Source: Daucus carota subsp. sativus (taxonomy: Eukaryota; Streptophyta; Magnoliopsida; Apiales; Apiaceae). From it: a DNA stretch of 64,000 bases. The notes beneath the pieces are model-generated. The model saw nothing but the letters and a program-made list of their open reading frames with translations, ran no database searches and was not told the DNA's origin. Shown piece by piece: positions 33,341-45,442 of the stretch (positions are counted from its first letter, which is position 1; each line of letters begins with the position of its first letter). The stretch lies in contig NC_030387.2 in assembly GCF_001625215.2 (NCBI RefSeq), positions 28,222,517 to 28,286,516 on the forward strand, written 5' to 3'. A program made the translations under genes and the position numbers.

Positions 33341-36300
33341 CTGGCTAGCGCACTGGTTCGCAAGCTTGCTTCACTTGCAACTGAGGAAATTATTCAGGCT
33401 TGGAATCTTCACGATGATCTTATCACTCTGCGCGAAAGGCTGGAATCCATTGATGCTCTCTTGTCGGATGCTGCTGCCAAAATACTAACTATGTCTTCTG
33501 TGAAAAACTGGTTCAGCAAACTTGAAGCTGTGGCTCATGTAGCTGAGGCTTTTATGGATCAACTTGCATATGAAGCTACTCGAAGAAAAGTGGAGGATCG
33601 TCATAAGGTAAGGGACTTGTTTATTCCTTCTAAAAACACCTTATTATATCATTTCAAGGTGGCTCACAATATTAAGTCTATTCATGCTTCTTTTGACAAA
33701 ATTTGCAAATATGCGGGAGATATTGGACTTAAGCCAGTAGAGCATTTAAGTTATAGTGTGCATCACAGAGAGATCCGCCATACCCCACCCTTTGAAGACG
33801 AGTCACAAATTGTCGGAAGAGATAAAGATTTATCATATATAGTCCAAATTGTATGCAAGAAACATGATCAGGATTTACAAGTTGTTGCTGTAGCGGGGAT
33901 GGGAGGTCAAGCTTGCTCGTATGGTTTACAATACGAGTAATGTGATTAAAATGTTTTCAAAGAGAATGTGGGTTACTGTATCTTATGATTTTGATTTCAT
34001 GAATATACTGAATCAAATGGTGGTATCACTTACTTCAGCCACTTCTGAGTTGGAAAATACGGAAGGACTAATAAAAAAATTGCAGATGTATTTGAAGGGC
34101 GAAAAGTTTTTACTAGTACTAGATGATGTCTGGAATGAGAAACCAGAAGTGTGGGATAACTTGAGGAATTCTTTGCTTGCAGTTGGTGGGGCTAGAGGAA
34201 GCAATATCTTAGTTACTACTCGCAAACAAGAAGTCATTGACGCCATGCAATGTCTTGTTTCTTATCAGCTGGAAAAACTTTCAGACGAATGTAGTTGGGC
34301 CTTGTTCAAGCAAAGAGCATTTTCCCAAGGAGGAGTTTTGGAAACAGAGACATTTGCGGGCTTGGGGAGAAGAATGGTGGAGAGGTGTGGTGGCCTGCCT
34401 CTGGCAATAAAAACACTAGGGGGTTTGTTGCACTCAAAGAAGTCTGAACAGGAGTGGTTGCTGATAGAGAATAGTGAAATATGGAAATCTAAAGGTGTAT
34501 TATCTTCCTTGAGGTTATCTTACGACAATTTACCCTATTCCTCTCTAAAAAAATGCTTTGCATTTTGCTCTACTATGCCAAAGGATTCAAAAATTTATAA
34601 AGATCAACTAGTACAAACATGGATGGCATTAGGACTCCTATTGCCTCCCAAAGATAGCAATGTGCTCATGGAAGATGTTGGTAATGAGTACTTCAACATT
34701 CTGTTGTGGAATTCTTTGTTGCAAGATGTTCAAAGGGATAAATATGGAAACATCACCACTTGCAAGATGCATGATCTAGTACATGATCTTGCGACAGATC
34801 TATCCAAACATCACTCTACAACTCTGATGGGAGGACATGAGCTAGACCATACTTTAAAGCCAATTTACGTTAGGCTTGATAAAGGGGTCTCGAATATAAG
34901 ACCAGCCATTCTTAAGAGTAATTTTTTGAGAGCACAAGTACTATATTCAGGGGTTCGTGTAGTTAGTGACATATTACCTTGTCTCAAACACTTGACTGTT
35001 TTGATTTTGAATGCTAATAATGTAACTAGCGAGTTGCCAAGTTCATTGCGGAAGGTGAAGTATCTTAAACATCTTGATATCTCTTGTTTCCATTACAGAT
35101 TGCCTAGCTACATCACAGAACTATACAACCTGCAGACTTTGAGAGTTTGGAATCTGGAAGAGCTTCCCAAAAACTTTTGCAACTTGATTAATTTGAGACA
35201 TCTTGTCATCGAGAATAAATATATGAAAAAGAGTCATAGAACAAGATGCATGTTTGTCGGGATACAGAGGCTAACTTGTCTACAAACGCTGCCTCATTTT
35301 GTTGCTAGTCGAGATCAAAATTGCCTCGTTGGACAATTGGGAGGGTTAAACAACCTTAGAGGTAAGCTTGACCTCTATGGCCTTAGTGACGTTGAAAATA
35401 TGGAAGAAGCAAGCAATGCAAAGCTTGATACAAAGTTTAATATTGAGCATTTGCTCTTAAATTGGAGTAACAATGATGATGAAAGGGAAGACAGGGGATA
35501 CAAAGATGAAGATGTGATGGAAGGATTAAAACCCCACAGAAATCTGAAAGAATTGACGATTGACTACTTTAAGGGGCAAAAATATGCATCATGGATTACA
35601 GTGATGATAAACTTGGTGAAAATCACATTCAAAAATTGCACAAGATGTGAAACCCTATTGCCACTAGGTCACCTTCCTAAACTGAGAGAGATGAAGATAA
35701 TTGGGTTATCTAATATCAAGGTTATCGGGACTGATTTCTATGAAGTTCTAGGTGGAATTAGTAGCGATTCCAGTGTACCAGGGACAACTCAAGAAGTTAC
35801 AACAATGTATCCATCAATGAAAAAACTCCTTCTGTTGAATTTGCCAAAGCTAAAAGAATGGCTTGAACCATTTACGAGTACAGGGCGTGAAAGCCTGCTA
35901 GTATTTCCTATACTTGAGGAGTTATGCATCCGGAATTGTCCAACATTGACAAGGATCCCAAGGATTTGTTTTCCATCTTTAAAGAAGTTGGAAATCACAA
36001 ATCTGTTCAACAGTATGATACTAGAAACAATGAGCGGAAATGTTAACTCTCTCACGTGTCTACTACTCTGGAATATCCGTGCCAGAGGAGGCTCTTCTTC
36101 ATCGTCAAATAGGCTTTCTGCACTGGACGAGCTCTTGAGAAACAATTCTATGTCTTTGACAACTTTGCACCTAAATGACTACCAAGGATTGACATGCCTG
36201 ACCCTTGGTGACGCTCTTGAGGAATTAGAAGTGGTTAACTGCCCTGATCTAACAAGGATTGATGTAGTTGAAGGGTCATGTAAGGTAAACGATCTTACGA

Positions 36301-36833
36301 TTGGGAGCTGTCCCTCGCTGTCAGACTGGGCATTTGTCCGAAGTATGAGGTCCACACTTGTAAGACTGACACTAGGTCCCTTCTCCGAGGAATTAGATGA
36401 ATTTCCATGGTCCTTTTCTTCTTCCGTGATATCCTTTATTAGCCTAACCTCACTTACTCTGTATGGCTGGAGAAATGTAAAGTCTATACTTCCTGCAGAG
36501 AAACTTGATGAAAGTCTTTCCTCCACCTTCCCTGCCTTGACTGAACTGCATATAATTAATTTTGATGGAGTGGAAGATCTCCCAGACTTACTAGCAACGC
36601 TTCCATGTCTAGTAACTCTTTATATTCGGAACTGTAAGAATTTGAGGAGCTTACCCACGTTTAACGAATCACACAGCCTTCATTACCTGGATATACATCG
36701 CTGTCCTATTCTTCAAGAAAAATGTAGGAAGGGGAGAGGGCCAGAATGGTTCAAGATTCAACATATTCCGTATGTATTTGGTATATTTGATCAACCATGC
36801 ATAACTAAGAACAAACAAGTGAATGTTCTTTAA
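33341..36833 (+). pseudogene. CC-NB-LRR pseudogene (NLR4) with deleted P-loop
   Basis: Coiled-coil coding starts at 33341 (DLASALVRKLASLATEEIIQ), but the ATG expected about ten codons earlier is absent. Reading stays open to the P-loop, where GGTCAAG joins directly to CTTGCTCGT: compared with NLR2, 11 bases are missing, which removes GKTT and shifts the frame. After that the LRR-side frame is open for about 970 codons, with kinase-2 LLVLDDVW, CGGLPLAI, CFAFCSTMPKD, MHD and the LRRs. The end runs past the usual IKW stop to a novel tail (FGIFDQPCITKNKQ). Only two clear lesions and a long intact remainder suggest recent loss. Its coding part is closest to NLR2, while its upstream flank is closest to that of NLR3. 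The terminal acceptor (TTACTAATCAAAGATATTGCAG) is kept near 36994. Confidence 0.92.
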
Positions 36834-39400
36834 ATTCCTGGAAAAATATTGCCAAGTGCATCTAATTCATCCCTATTATTTCTACTACATATGTTCTTGA
36901 TATATCTTGATTTTTTTGCTTAAATGTGAGATTGAGTAAGGTGGATCTTAACATTTCACAACTTCTTTTGAGCTTACTAATCAAAGATATTGCAGGGAAA
37001 TGGCACAGAATGATTCAACAGTCAGCATATTCGATAAATAGTACTGTAAGTACATTGGTCATGCCCTCTCTTTTGATTTTAATTTCTATAGCTTTTTTTT
37101 GAAGTCCTAGATTATGTTTTACTGCTTCTGATTAACATTGATTTAATTGCATGTGTACCATTAATTTCCACTCAACGCGAATCTGATTGTTGCATTTGGC
37201 ATAATGACAGTAGTGGCAGTGACTAGTGACATTTGCTACACAGGGCAATCAAGCTCATGTCTCGGATCACGCTCTCATGCTTTCTGGCTAATTGGATCGT
37301 GAAATCGAGTTCACCCACCTCAGTGAAGAAGCCAGAGGTGGTGTAATGCAGGTTTCTATATGATATAGAGATCTGAATTCAATTTTCAAGAAGTTCATCA
37401 ATGTCTACAAAAGTCTCTTGGTGTTTATTATAATCCATTTACAAATCTATTGGTCTCTCTTATGCCAATGTGGTTTAGAAAAAACCCAAAATATGGAATT
37501 TTTCCTAAAAAATAAGAGACTAACTTTTGTTGGGTATTGCTAAATGCAGTAAAATTTTACTTTGTGCAGTAATCAGAAATTACTTTGCTAACCTTCTAAT
37601 ATCTTACCTGTCATTAAATATAAGACCTAACTTTTAGCGCTGGTTGACCATGAATCTAATACACCTTTAACCAGGTTATGTACTCACGAGGCAGCCATAT
37701 ATCTCATTCTCCATGAGATATTTCAGTTGTTTTGAAAAGTTTTAGTGTTAAATGGTCAAAATTTTAATACAAGAATATTTTATAAACTAATTACCCAATT
37801 TTTTATTATTTCTTTTAATTACAACAATTAACTTTTTTAAGGTAAATCGTCGAGAACATGCGGAAAATGTAATAAAAGGGATTTTTACTTGTCCATTGTA
37901 ACATAAATTTTGATATACTTTTACGATAAATTTTTACTTTTATTATATTGTTTTTATTTTCTATGTTTTGTTGTTGTTGATTTTATATTTTTCGCCGTGT
38001 CTTTCACGCAAATTAGAAACAAAAAAATTCTTCCTACCCGTATAATTTTTTTACGACTAATTTGAAGTTTATATATAAATTTATAATTCTCTTATATCAA
38101 TTTAAATATTACTCTTTAAATATTCATCATAATCATTTTCAGTAAAATTAACTTAAATTCTTAACTTTATTTTTATTCTCAAACATAAAAGGTATCAAAG
38201 AAAATCAAATATTTATTTATTAAAGAATATACGAAATTAAAATCTTTACTATAAAAATTATTTTGTTTTGTAAATGAATAAACTTTTAGAATTGCACAAA
38301 ATTTAGTGTTTTTTATTAAATAAATATTTAATAACGTAATCATTATATGAAAAACAAGATGGACTGTATTGAATGCAAAATTAATTAACGGGCGCAAAGG
38401 ATTAAGTATACACAGAAAACTAAGTCAAACAAGTGAAGGACATAACAGTAATCAGAATCATGTAGAAAAAGTGTTTTATGTTCGTGTTACCAAACAAAAG
38501 CATGATTGCTAAATGCAGTATATCAAGATAAACTTCATTACAAACCAGAAAAGTCATACAATAAGGTTTCCAACAACTCATATATATGGAGAATTCATAA
38601 AACCAGTGACGCTATTAAGTATTAACCAAACACGAATGCAAGCCACACTTGTTCGCTTGCCTTCTAACAAACAGTACTACAATATCATCTATGGGTCGAG
38701 GATACCAAGACATTCATCCAGAAGATTGCCAATTTCTAGCTGGTTATAAACATGTTTTTGAGTTTTTCCAAAGCATGGACTAAGAAGAGAATCAGTCTCC
38801 AATAACAAATGACACGACATGATTGCATCATTTGAAATTCTTAACTCTATACTAGTATTATCGTTCTCATTTATACGAAATTCAATTCCAATGTATTCAA
38901 ATATATTATTTAATCAAATTCAGGATTTCAAATAAAAATCAAATTCCCAAAGGAGTTATGAATTTTTAATTCTAATTTTATGTATGTATTTCAAGACAAA
39001 AGGAATGGAAAAATATAAAATATGAATTAAAATTAATTAAAAAAATACATTATCATATATTAAAATTAGAAAGATATTTATCAATAAATAATATATAAAA
39101 AAAATATAAAAGTTAAATTTGTAAGCGTATATATTCAAATATAGGATTTAATCATTTTCAAAAAAAAATATAGGATTTAATCAAATTTCAATTTATTTTC
39201 ATAGAATTATCCCTGAAAAAAATTATGTCATCCAAAAATAATAAATAATGTTTAAAATTAAATTATAAATAATAAATTTTAAATTTGAAGAATAAGTAAA
39301 ATAAGAAACTGAACTTAAAAAAGAGCCATCTAGATTAAAAATATAAAAGAAAAATATATATTAAAAAAAAGAACTTTAAAATTAAAAACCAGTTATATGG
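36834..39400. other. AT-rich intergenic DNA
   Basis: Begins with the NLR4 3' flank (to about 37050). Beyond that I see no gene; 37800-39360 is strongly AT-rich. Short open frames here match nothing I know. Confidence 0.5.
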
Positions 39401-39982
39401 GCCAGTTTCCTGGGTTCTCCAGAGCCTTCTTCCGTCTTGAAAAACCTGGCCTTAGACATTCTTAAATTTGTGCTCTGCATACACCACCGTCCAAACAAAC
39501 AACTCTCCTTGCACAAAGGTATCATCTTTCTGCATCTTCTTCTTTAATTGCTCAATGCAAACTTTATTCTTTGTTTGTTATCATTGTATCTATAATTTTG
39601 TATTAATCATAATGACTTATTAATGTAAAGATTGTGAAGACAAACTAGAGAATGTGATGAATTATGGTGTTAGAGCTTTAAAATGTTTATGTTTTGTGTT
39701 GGTGCTTTAATATTTGTTGTAATTACAGATGTCTAGTGCTTTATTCACTTCTTGTAAAGATATTAGATTTTTTTTCTGTTTTGCTATATATATCTGTTTC
39801 TTGTCTAATATATCAAGCTAGTATCTTTTGATTATGTTTGGGCTTTTTTAATATGGAGGATGCTGAAATTAATTAGTTTGTGCATTTCACTGCTGCTTTT
39901 TTTGTTCAGTAGTTAAGGGTACCTTTAAGTTTGTACTTTTGAGTTCGTTTTTAATTATGTGGGATTGCGTTGGTGTGTAGAG

Positions 39983-42384
39983 ATGCAGAGAGATCAAGAG
40001 AATACTGATGATAAGATGAAGACGGGTAATCTGTTTGATGAGTTTCGGGCTCGTAGAAGTACGATGCCTAGCTTGTTTGGTGGAAGGGATCCGTTTGATG
40101 ATCCCTTTTTTACTCGTCCATTTGGTAGTATATCCGGGTCTGGAATGTTTGGTACTGCTGGTCAGTTTGGTAATTCGTCACAAGTTAGTGAAATGAAAGG
40201 ACCTGTTATTAAGGAACTAGATAGTGAGGATGAAGGAGAACAAGAGGGAGATGGTGATCAGGATAAAGATGGTAAGAATGAAAGATCTGAAGCTTCAGAC
40301 GGAGATTGTTCGAATAAAGACCCTATTGTTGAGCACCCTGATGATGAAGATAATGGTACTTGGATCCTTCCTTTAAGATCACTCGAGCATTGTTCTGAAA
40401 TTTGATAGGCGACTAGGTGCATCTGTGTACTGTTTATCATTACGGACTTTTTGATTGGTGTTTTCATCTAGCAGAGAAAGAAAGCGAGAATGTATCCCAT
40501 AGGACTAACTATAACAAGGTTGAACGAGCAGAACCTCAAAATCGAAGTTTTAGCTTCCAGAAAGTGACATATGGTGGTGTAGATGGAACTTATTTCACAG
40601 CTACAACGTCAAGAAGGAAAGGGAAGGACGGGGTGAGATACTTCAACATTCTTTCATTGCAATAAAATATGTTATGTGGTTTCTTTTTATATCCTTTTTT
40701 TTTTTTTGCTAAATCTATGTGGTTTCTTTTACTTCTATATCAATAGAAAGAAGTGAAATGGATCTATCTTGTATTTTTTTTTTGTCAGGATCTATCTTGT
40801 AATTGATTATGTGTTTCTTTTTTGGAAAATAGGCATTGTTGGAGGAAAGCAAGCAAGCTGATAAAACAACCGGTCAAGCCTCACATAGGATCTCTAGAGG
40901 ATTACATGATAGGGTAAAACTCTTGAATGATCATCTTATGTACATGTTTAATAAAAGCATGGACTGTGTGATTCTTGGCTTCATTTAAAACTGAGACCGG
41001 CCTACATTATCTTGTGTGAACACATGTGGTTGTGGTATCAAGAATGAAACTTGTGAATACCTTTACAGAAATTTATTTTCCAAGTACTTTTTGTGTCATT
41101 TGAGTACCTAGCTACATGAACTGCATTTAGAATTTCATTCTAAATATGGAAGAGGAGTAAACTTTTAAGGAAAAACATATAAGAGTGCTGTATCTGTGAA
41201 AATGTAGGTATGAAAATTTCTGAAAATTTCAGCTGTGCTAATATCTACAGGATCATTCTCTTTTAAGGAAGATTGATTCTGATGGGAAGGTGGACACAAT
41301 GCAAACTTTGCATAATCTAGAGGAAGGTAGCTTTGCCTTCTTGATTTGTATATTGCCTTTTTTATGTTTGATTAATTATCGGAGATTTAAATTAGTTTTT
41401 GTTATTTTCGCAGATGAACTGACTGGTTTTGAAGATGCTTGGAGAGGAAATGTGGAAAAGCATTTTCCTGGATGGACTGATGGATCCATTCACTTTGGAG
41501 ATTCAGGTAAATATATTTACACTAAGCGTTATGTCTTCTTTTTTATTATAATATTACTACTGGTTTTGTGGTTGGGTAATGATAAATAACTGTATTTACT
41601 TAATGACAATGTCCATGAGGGAATATTTCAACGACTAAAATTTTCTAGACACGTTATTTGTATATGGAATTGTCATTTAAAGGTGGCAAGGATACTGAAA
41701 TGCTAGTTCTCCATCCTTAAATAGTGTAGAAGTAAACGATTCCAAATTCCAGTAGAAATATAGTAGAAACATAGAGTAGAGAGGATAGCGCGCTCACAAA
41801 TCATAGATGGAAGACTATCAGTGGTGCAGGAGTTTTTGACATGTTTAAAAGTTTCTAAATGTGATGGGTGATGTCTGAACCTTGGTGCGGCTCTTGAGAT
41901 ATTATACGTGTCTGATTGCTCTGATTTAACTAGTATTAATTAAGAGACTGCCATCATCCTCCTTGAAGGAATCAGATGAATTTTCCTGGCCATTCTACAC
42001 TTGTAACTAATTATAATTGGCACACTATACATTCCTGATCTGTCGAGTGTGCTATTTGTGCCGAAAATGCAGTCATCAAGCATTCATTTTTCTAAAAAAA
42101 TTCTTTCGTTTTAAACAGCAGTGGTAGTGACGTCTTTTGACTAGTTCACATTCTGTTGTCTCTCTTGCCTGATGGCTCAACAGCATGAACTGGGTTTAAC
42201 ATTGTGAGACAAAAATGATGCAGGGGTTGGCGGCAGTCGTCAGATAACCCAGGCAGGTCAGGGTACTAATCATCCATTTGGCGATACTGGAGAAAGTTTC
42301 AGTACGAGGAGGCCTCATAATGAAACCAAGAGGGATCAAAATGGGGGCAAAACAAAAAAGGTCGTCAGGATAAATATTGAATGA
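39983..42384 (+). CDS. MLF (myeloid leukemia factor 1)-like protein
   Basis: Six coding exons: 39983..40355, 40475..40632, 40833..40913, 41251..41326, 41414..41506 and 42224..42384; 942 nt, 313 residues, all phases consistent. A non-coding first exon probably ends near 39518 (AAAG|GTATC). Exon 1 has the plant MLF signature SLFGGRDPFDDPFFTRPFG, then an acidic, Asp/Glu-rich stretch. The next exon has RSFSFQKVTYGGVDGTYFTA, followed by SHRISRGLHDRDHSLLRKID, DGKVDTMQTLHNLEEDELTG and FEDAWRGN, the MLF core. The C-terminus is basic (KTKKVVRINIE). In animals MLF proteins shuttle between cytoplasm and nucleus and influence transcription and proteostasis; the plant role is not known. No damage seen. 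Intron 6 (41507..42223) holds an NLR scrap. Confidence 0.92.
41865..41995 (+). pseudogene. NLR relic inside an MLF intron
   Basis: ATGTCTGAACCTTGGTGCGG and what follows reads CLNLGAALEILYVSDCSDLT then SI, then a frame change, then KESDEFSWPF. Both blocks match the C-terminal LRRs of the NLRs (CLSPGAAIVELIVVNCSNLTS; EELDEFPWPVS). About 130 bp survive, in the same orientation as the host intron, about 5 kb beyond the cluster. Confidence 0.8.
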
Positions 42385-43085
42385 AGTACATCTTCTTTAA
42401 AAACGCCAGGTGATGTTTTCGCACACGCATACGAATATGATGAGAAGCTGCAGGATCATCATTCTGATTTCCTCTTAGACATATTGTATTTTACTTGATA
42501 TATATGGTTTGTGTGTGTTATTTGATTATAGACAGTCAATGTTGTACCAAATAAAGAAAGAGAACAGTAGGTTTCTGTTAGTTTTGCAATCTCTTGGTTG
42601 GGGACCTCTTTTCTTTCTTAACTATGGTAAGTTACGTTTGGTATTTGCAGTACAGAAAAGTTAACATTTGCGTAAAGCTACGTTGGTGGGTCGCTTTGGC
42701 ATCGTCGGCCGATTTATGATTTTGAGGATTTGAGAGGAAAATTAATGCTTTTATAAAATCTTTCGAACAAACTGAGACAAAGTTCACGTTGTAAATAAAT
42801 TTTTTTAAACTAAATTGATAAAAAATAAAAATGGTTTTGAAATCGTGTAAAAAAAAAAAGGTTTTGAAATTGATATGTTTTAAGTATGGTTGAAGAAATT
42901 GGGAATGAGAAATAATCGCAGAAATAATTATTAGTCAAATCAGAATATAATTGTTAAAATATTTTTTATGAATTTATTAAAAAGTTTAATATAAATCGAG
43001 AATAGCTAGAATGCAAAAAATTTTAGACGACAAATCATATGGAGACGAGTGCTGTCATGACAAATTCTTTTGATGTGTTTCTCTC
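42385..43085. other. MLF 3' flank and intergenic DNA
   Basis: Likely MLF 3' UTR to about 42560, then AT-rich DNA without a gene I can support. Confidence 0.45.
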
Positions 43086-43270
43086 GAACATTGTTGTTCA
43101 AAATGACGTTGCCTTTGTCAAAGGCTCAGCAAAAAGATGCGGGTCAGAAACCAATTCTGTTGAAATCGTAACGGGTGAGATCACATAGTTACTTTATAGG
43201 ACGTTTTCAATCCACCAACAGTATCAGAACTCAACTGAAGAAGCCAAAATCAAATTCATTAGACAATCTT
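43086..43270 (+). repeat. direct repeat, copy 1 (unidentified coding-like sequence)
   Basis: About 180 bp match 43790-43975 in the same orientation. Reading gives NIVVQNDVAF then VKGSAKRCGSETNSVEI and a stop after GEIT. It lies beside the first DUF1442 relic, so flank and relic may have duplicated together. Confidence 0.6.
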
Positions 43271-43319
43271 GTTTTTATTGTTTTCTCAAAATTCCTGTCA
43301 AAAAATAACCTGAACAACC

Positions 43320-43517
43320 TGCAAGTTTTCAGCAAGAAAACACGTACGAACTCAATCCTCTCATCCCCAGAACACATGCTCCTCCCCCGATTTCCGATCG
43401 ATGTGCACAATCCAACGACCCTGAGCTTTCCAACTGGAACAATCGATGATCGAACGACGTGTGTTGCGCTACTAACAACCCTACTCCACCGGAACCCAGC
43501 CATGCTACATTGACCAC
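43320..43517 (-). pseudogene. DUF1442 relic 1 (3' part)
   Basis: The minus strand reads MAGFRWSRVVSSATHVVRSS then IVPVGK, matching the C-terminal part of the intact DUF1442 gene (MAGFRWSRVLSNATRVVRSL). It then lacks the block for GLDIAYVSSTGGSKKG and goes out of frame. Upstream coding is missing. Confidence 0.85.
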
Positions 43518-43605
43518 TACAACAAAACAGACATTTACGACGGAAATTATTTACGATAGATTTTAGGCTTAATTTCCGTCGTAAATATCCTGTTTTGTTG
43601 TAGAG
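43515..43605. mobile_element. tiny CACTA-type foldback element
   Basis: CACTACAACAAAACAGACAT and the inverted CTCTACAACAAAACAGGATA form arms of about 40 bp around a short loop, both containing TTTACGACGGAAATTA. The start CACTACAA and the CGACGGAAATT motif are typical of CACTA ends. It touches the end of DUF1442 relic 1. Confidence 0.65.
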
Positions 43606-43724
43606 GAAATGATTATAATTTATAATTTTTGTTATGAAAGTATATTATTTATTTATTAGAAACTAGGCCATTTCCGTCTGCATGTTCAATAAATTTGGAC
43701 ATTTAGATATGTGTCATGTTGTAA

Positions 43725-43928
43725 TTCAATACTGGTGTCAAAGTAACAGACCATGGATATGTTGGGTATGTTGGCTTCAAGAATGCAAATATTGTTCTTC
43801 AAAATGACGTTGTCTTGTTTGAAGGCTCAGCTAAAAGATGCGGGTCAGAAACTAATTCTGTTGAAATCAAAACCGGTGAGATCATAGTGTTTGCTTTAGA
43901 GGACGTGTTTTCAATCCACCAACAATAA
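43725..43928 (+). other. unidentified coding-like frame in direct repeat, copy 2
   Basis: Open for 67 codons: TGVKVTDHGYVGYVGFKNAN, then IVLQNDVVLFEGSAKRCGSE, then TNSVEIKTGEIIVFALEDVF and SIHQQ before TAA. No start codon at the left edge, so it would be a 3' exon or a remnant. The middle part is repeated at 43086-43270, where the frame is also mostly kept. I do not recognise the protein. Confidence 0.35.
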
Positions 43929-44189
43929 CAGAATTCAACTAAAGAAGGCGAAATCATATTTAATTAGACAAAATTATTAAATACTAATATTTAGTTCGTG
44001 ATGTCGGCAAAGTTAAGTTGTACATTTAGTTTCAAACTCAACCAAACGAAAAATATAACATGCATGTTTCCAAGCTCGCTCGCATCGGTCCAAACCAGAG
44101 TTATGATATAATGTTGAGAACTGGTTTATTTAAAATCTTAATATGTTTAAAGGAAGATTCCAAATAGATCTTATACTCTATTTTAACGC

Positions 44190-44420
44190 CATCTGTACAA
44201 GGTTTTATATTTGTAATACTAATTCACGATCTTCGCTGATAAAGAAACTGCAATTCTAGCTAGCTAGCAAAAATGTTAATATTCTGCACAAGTGATGAGC
44301 AAGAAAACAAAAACTAATTAAATTCAATCCTCTCATCCCCGGAACACATGCTCCTCGCCTGATTTCTGATCGACGTGCACAATCCAACGCCTGATTTCCG
44401 ATCCACATGCTCCTCAACTC
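44190..44420 (-). pseudogene. DUF1442 relic 2 (3' end and flank)
   Basis: 44200-44395 follows the 3' flank and end of the intact gene at 45310-45500 (CAATTCTAGCTAGCTA, then TCAATCCTCTCATCCCCGGA, then ACATGCTCCTCGCCTGATTT). A short internal repeat of TGATTTCCGATC...CATGCTCCTC follows, and the rest of the gene is gone. Confidence 0.82.
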
Positions 44421-44920
44421 GTTAACGAGCTGGAGTTCGAACAATCAATAATATTCGATAAACTTAACGAGTCGAATCGAGTTTTTTAGTTGTTCGACTC
44501 AACTCGACTCGTTAAATACTCAAACTCGCTCGATCAAAACTCGACTCGATAAAAAATATTCATTAAAAAATAATTAATTTTAGACTTCAATATATGTTTT
44601 AGACTTTAGTTTTACCTCTTTTATTTTCAATTTTGTAATCAATTTTTTTAATTTTAAATTGTGTACTAAATAGACAAAGTCAATTTTTGAAATTTGAAGA
44701 AAATAGAAATTTTATTGATCGGCTCGCTTCGGCTCGATTCGGTTTGGTTTGTTAAAAACTTGAACTCGACTCGGTTTATAATGAACTCGAGATTGTACCG
44801 GAAAAAAACCGACAAGTTTATAGAGTTTGGCTCGACTCAGTACGAAAAGACTCGACTCGAAGTCGATAAAACACAGCTCAGCTCGGCTTGGTTCTTTTAC
44901 GGCCTTAGTCAAAACTCTTT
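44409..44920. mobile_element. decayed element with CTCGACTCG subterminal repeats
   Basis: Both ends are rich in ACTCGACTCG/CGAGTCGAA-like motifs (left 44450-44560, right 44715-44905) around an AT-rich core. This layout matches the hAT elements at 31316, 48060 and 58579, but I see no clean terminal repeat or target duplication, so it is probably an older relative. Confidence 0.5.
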
Positions 44921-44994
44921 TCACTCGAAATTTAATTTTTTATATTAGGATAGCTGAAAGTCGAATTTGAGACTGCCATAAAAAATTATGATAT

Positions 44995-45225
44995 TTGGCC
45001 TATTTGTTTGCCTGGAGTAGTTTCTGCTTCCGGCTTCTACTTTTCTTGACCGTTTGTGTAAAGAAGTAGAAGCACTTTTAAGAAGCTGAGAATCCTAACT
45101 TCTCTCTCAGCTTCTGTTTCTTTTCCAAACACTTTATTCACTTATTTACTTCTCACTTCCGCTTAACTTTTCTAGTTTAAGCAAGAAGTCATTTTTTTAA
45201 ACTTGCCCTAACGGCCCCAATTATG
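44995..45225. mobile_element. short dispersed element, copy 1
   Basis: From TTGGCCTATTTGTTTG to CCTAACGGCCCC, carrying GGCTTCTACTTTT and GCAAGAAGTCATTTT. A diverged copy is at about 54690-54930. The GGCC...GGCC ends resemble small hAT-like MITEs; I see no clear target duplication. Confidence 0.5.
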
Positions 45226-45442
45226 TTGTGAATTAATCCATCCAAAATCTTAAGGTGTTAGAGAACAGTCTCAAATGAATTTTATGTTATGTTTCATCGG
45301 TATGTACAAGATTTTTTATTATGTAATACTAATTCATGATATTCGCTAATGAAGAAACTGCAATTCTAGCTAGCTATCAAAAATGTTAATAGTCTGTACA
45401 AGTGATCAGCAAGAAAACAAAAACGAACTAAATTCAATCCTC

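Noticed and set aside
37200-37480. Possible exon downstream of NLR4
   Set aside because: Base composition is coding-like for a short stretch, but all frames have stops and no family match is seen.
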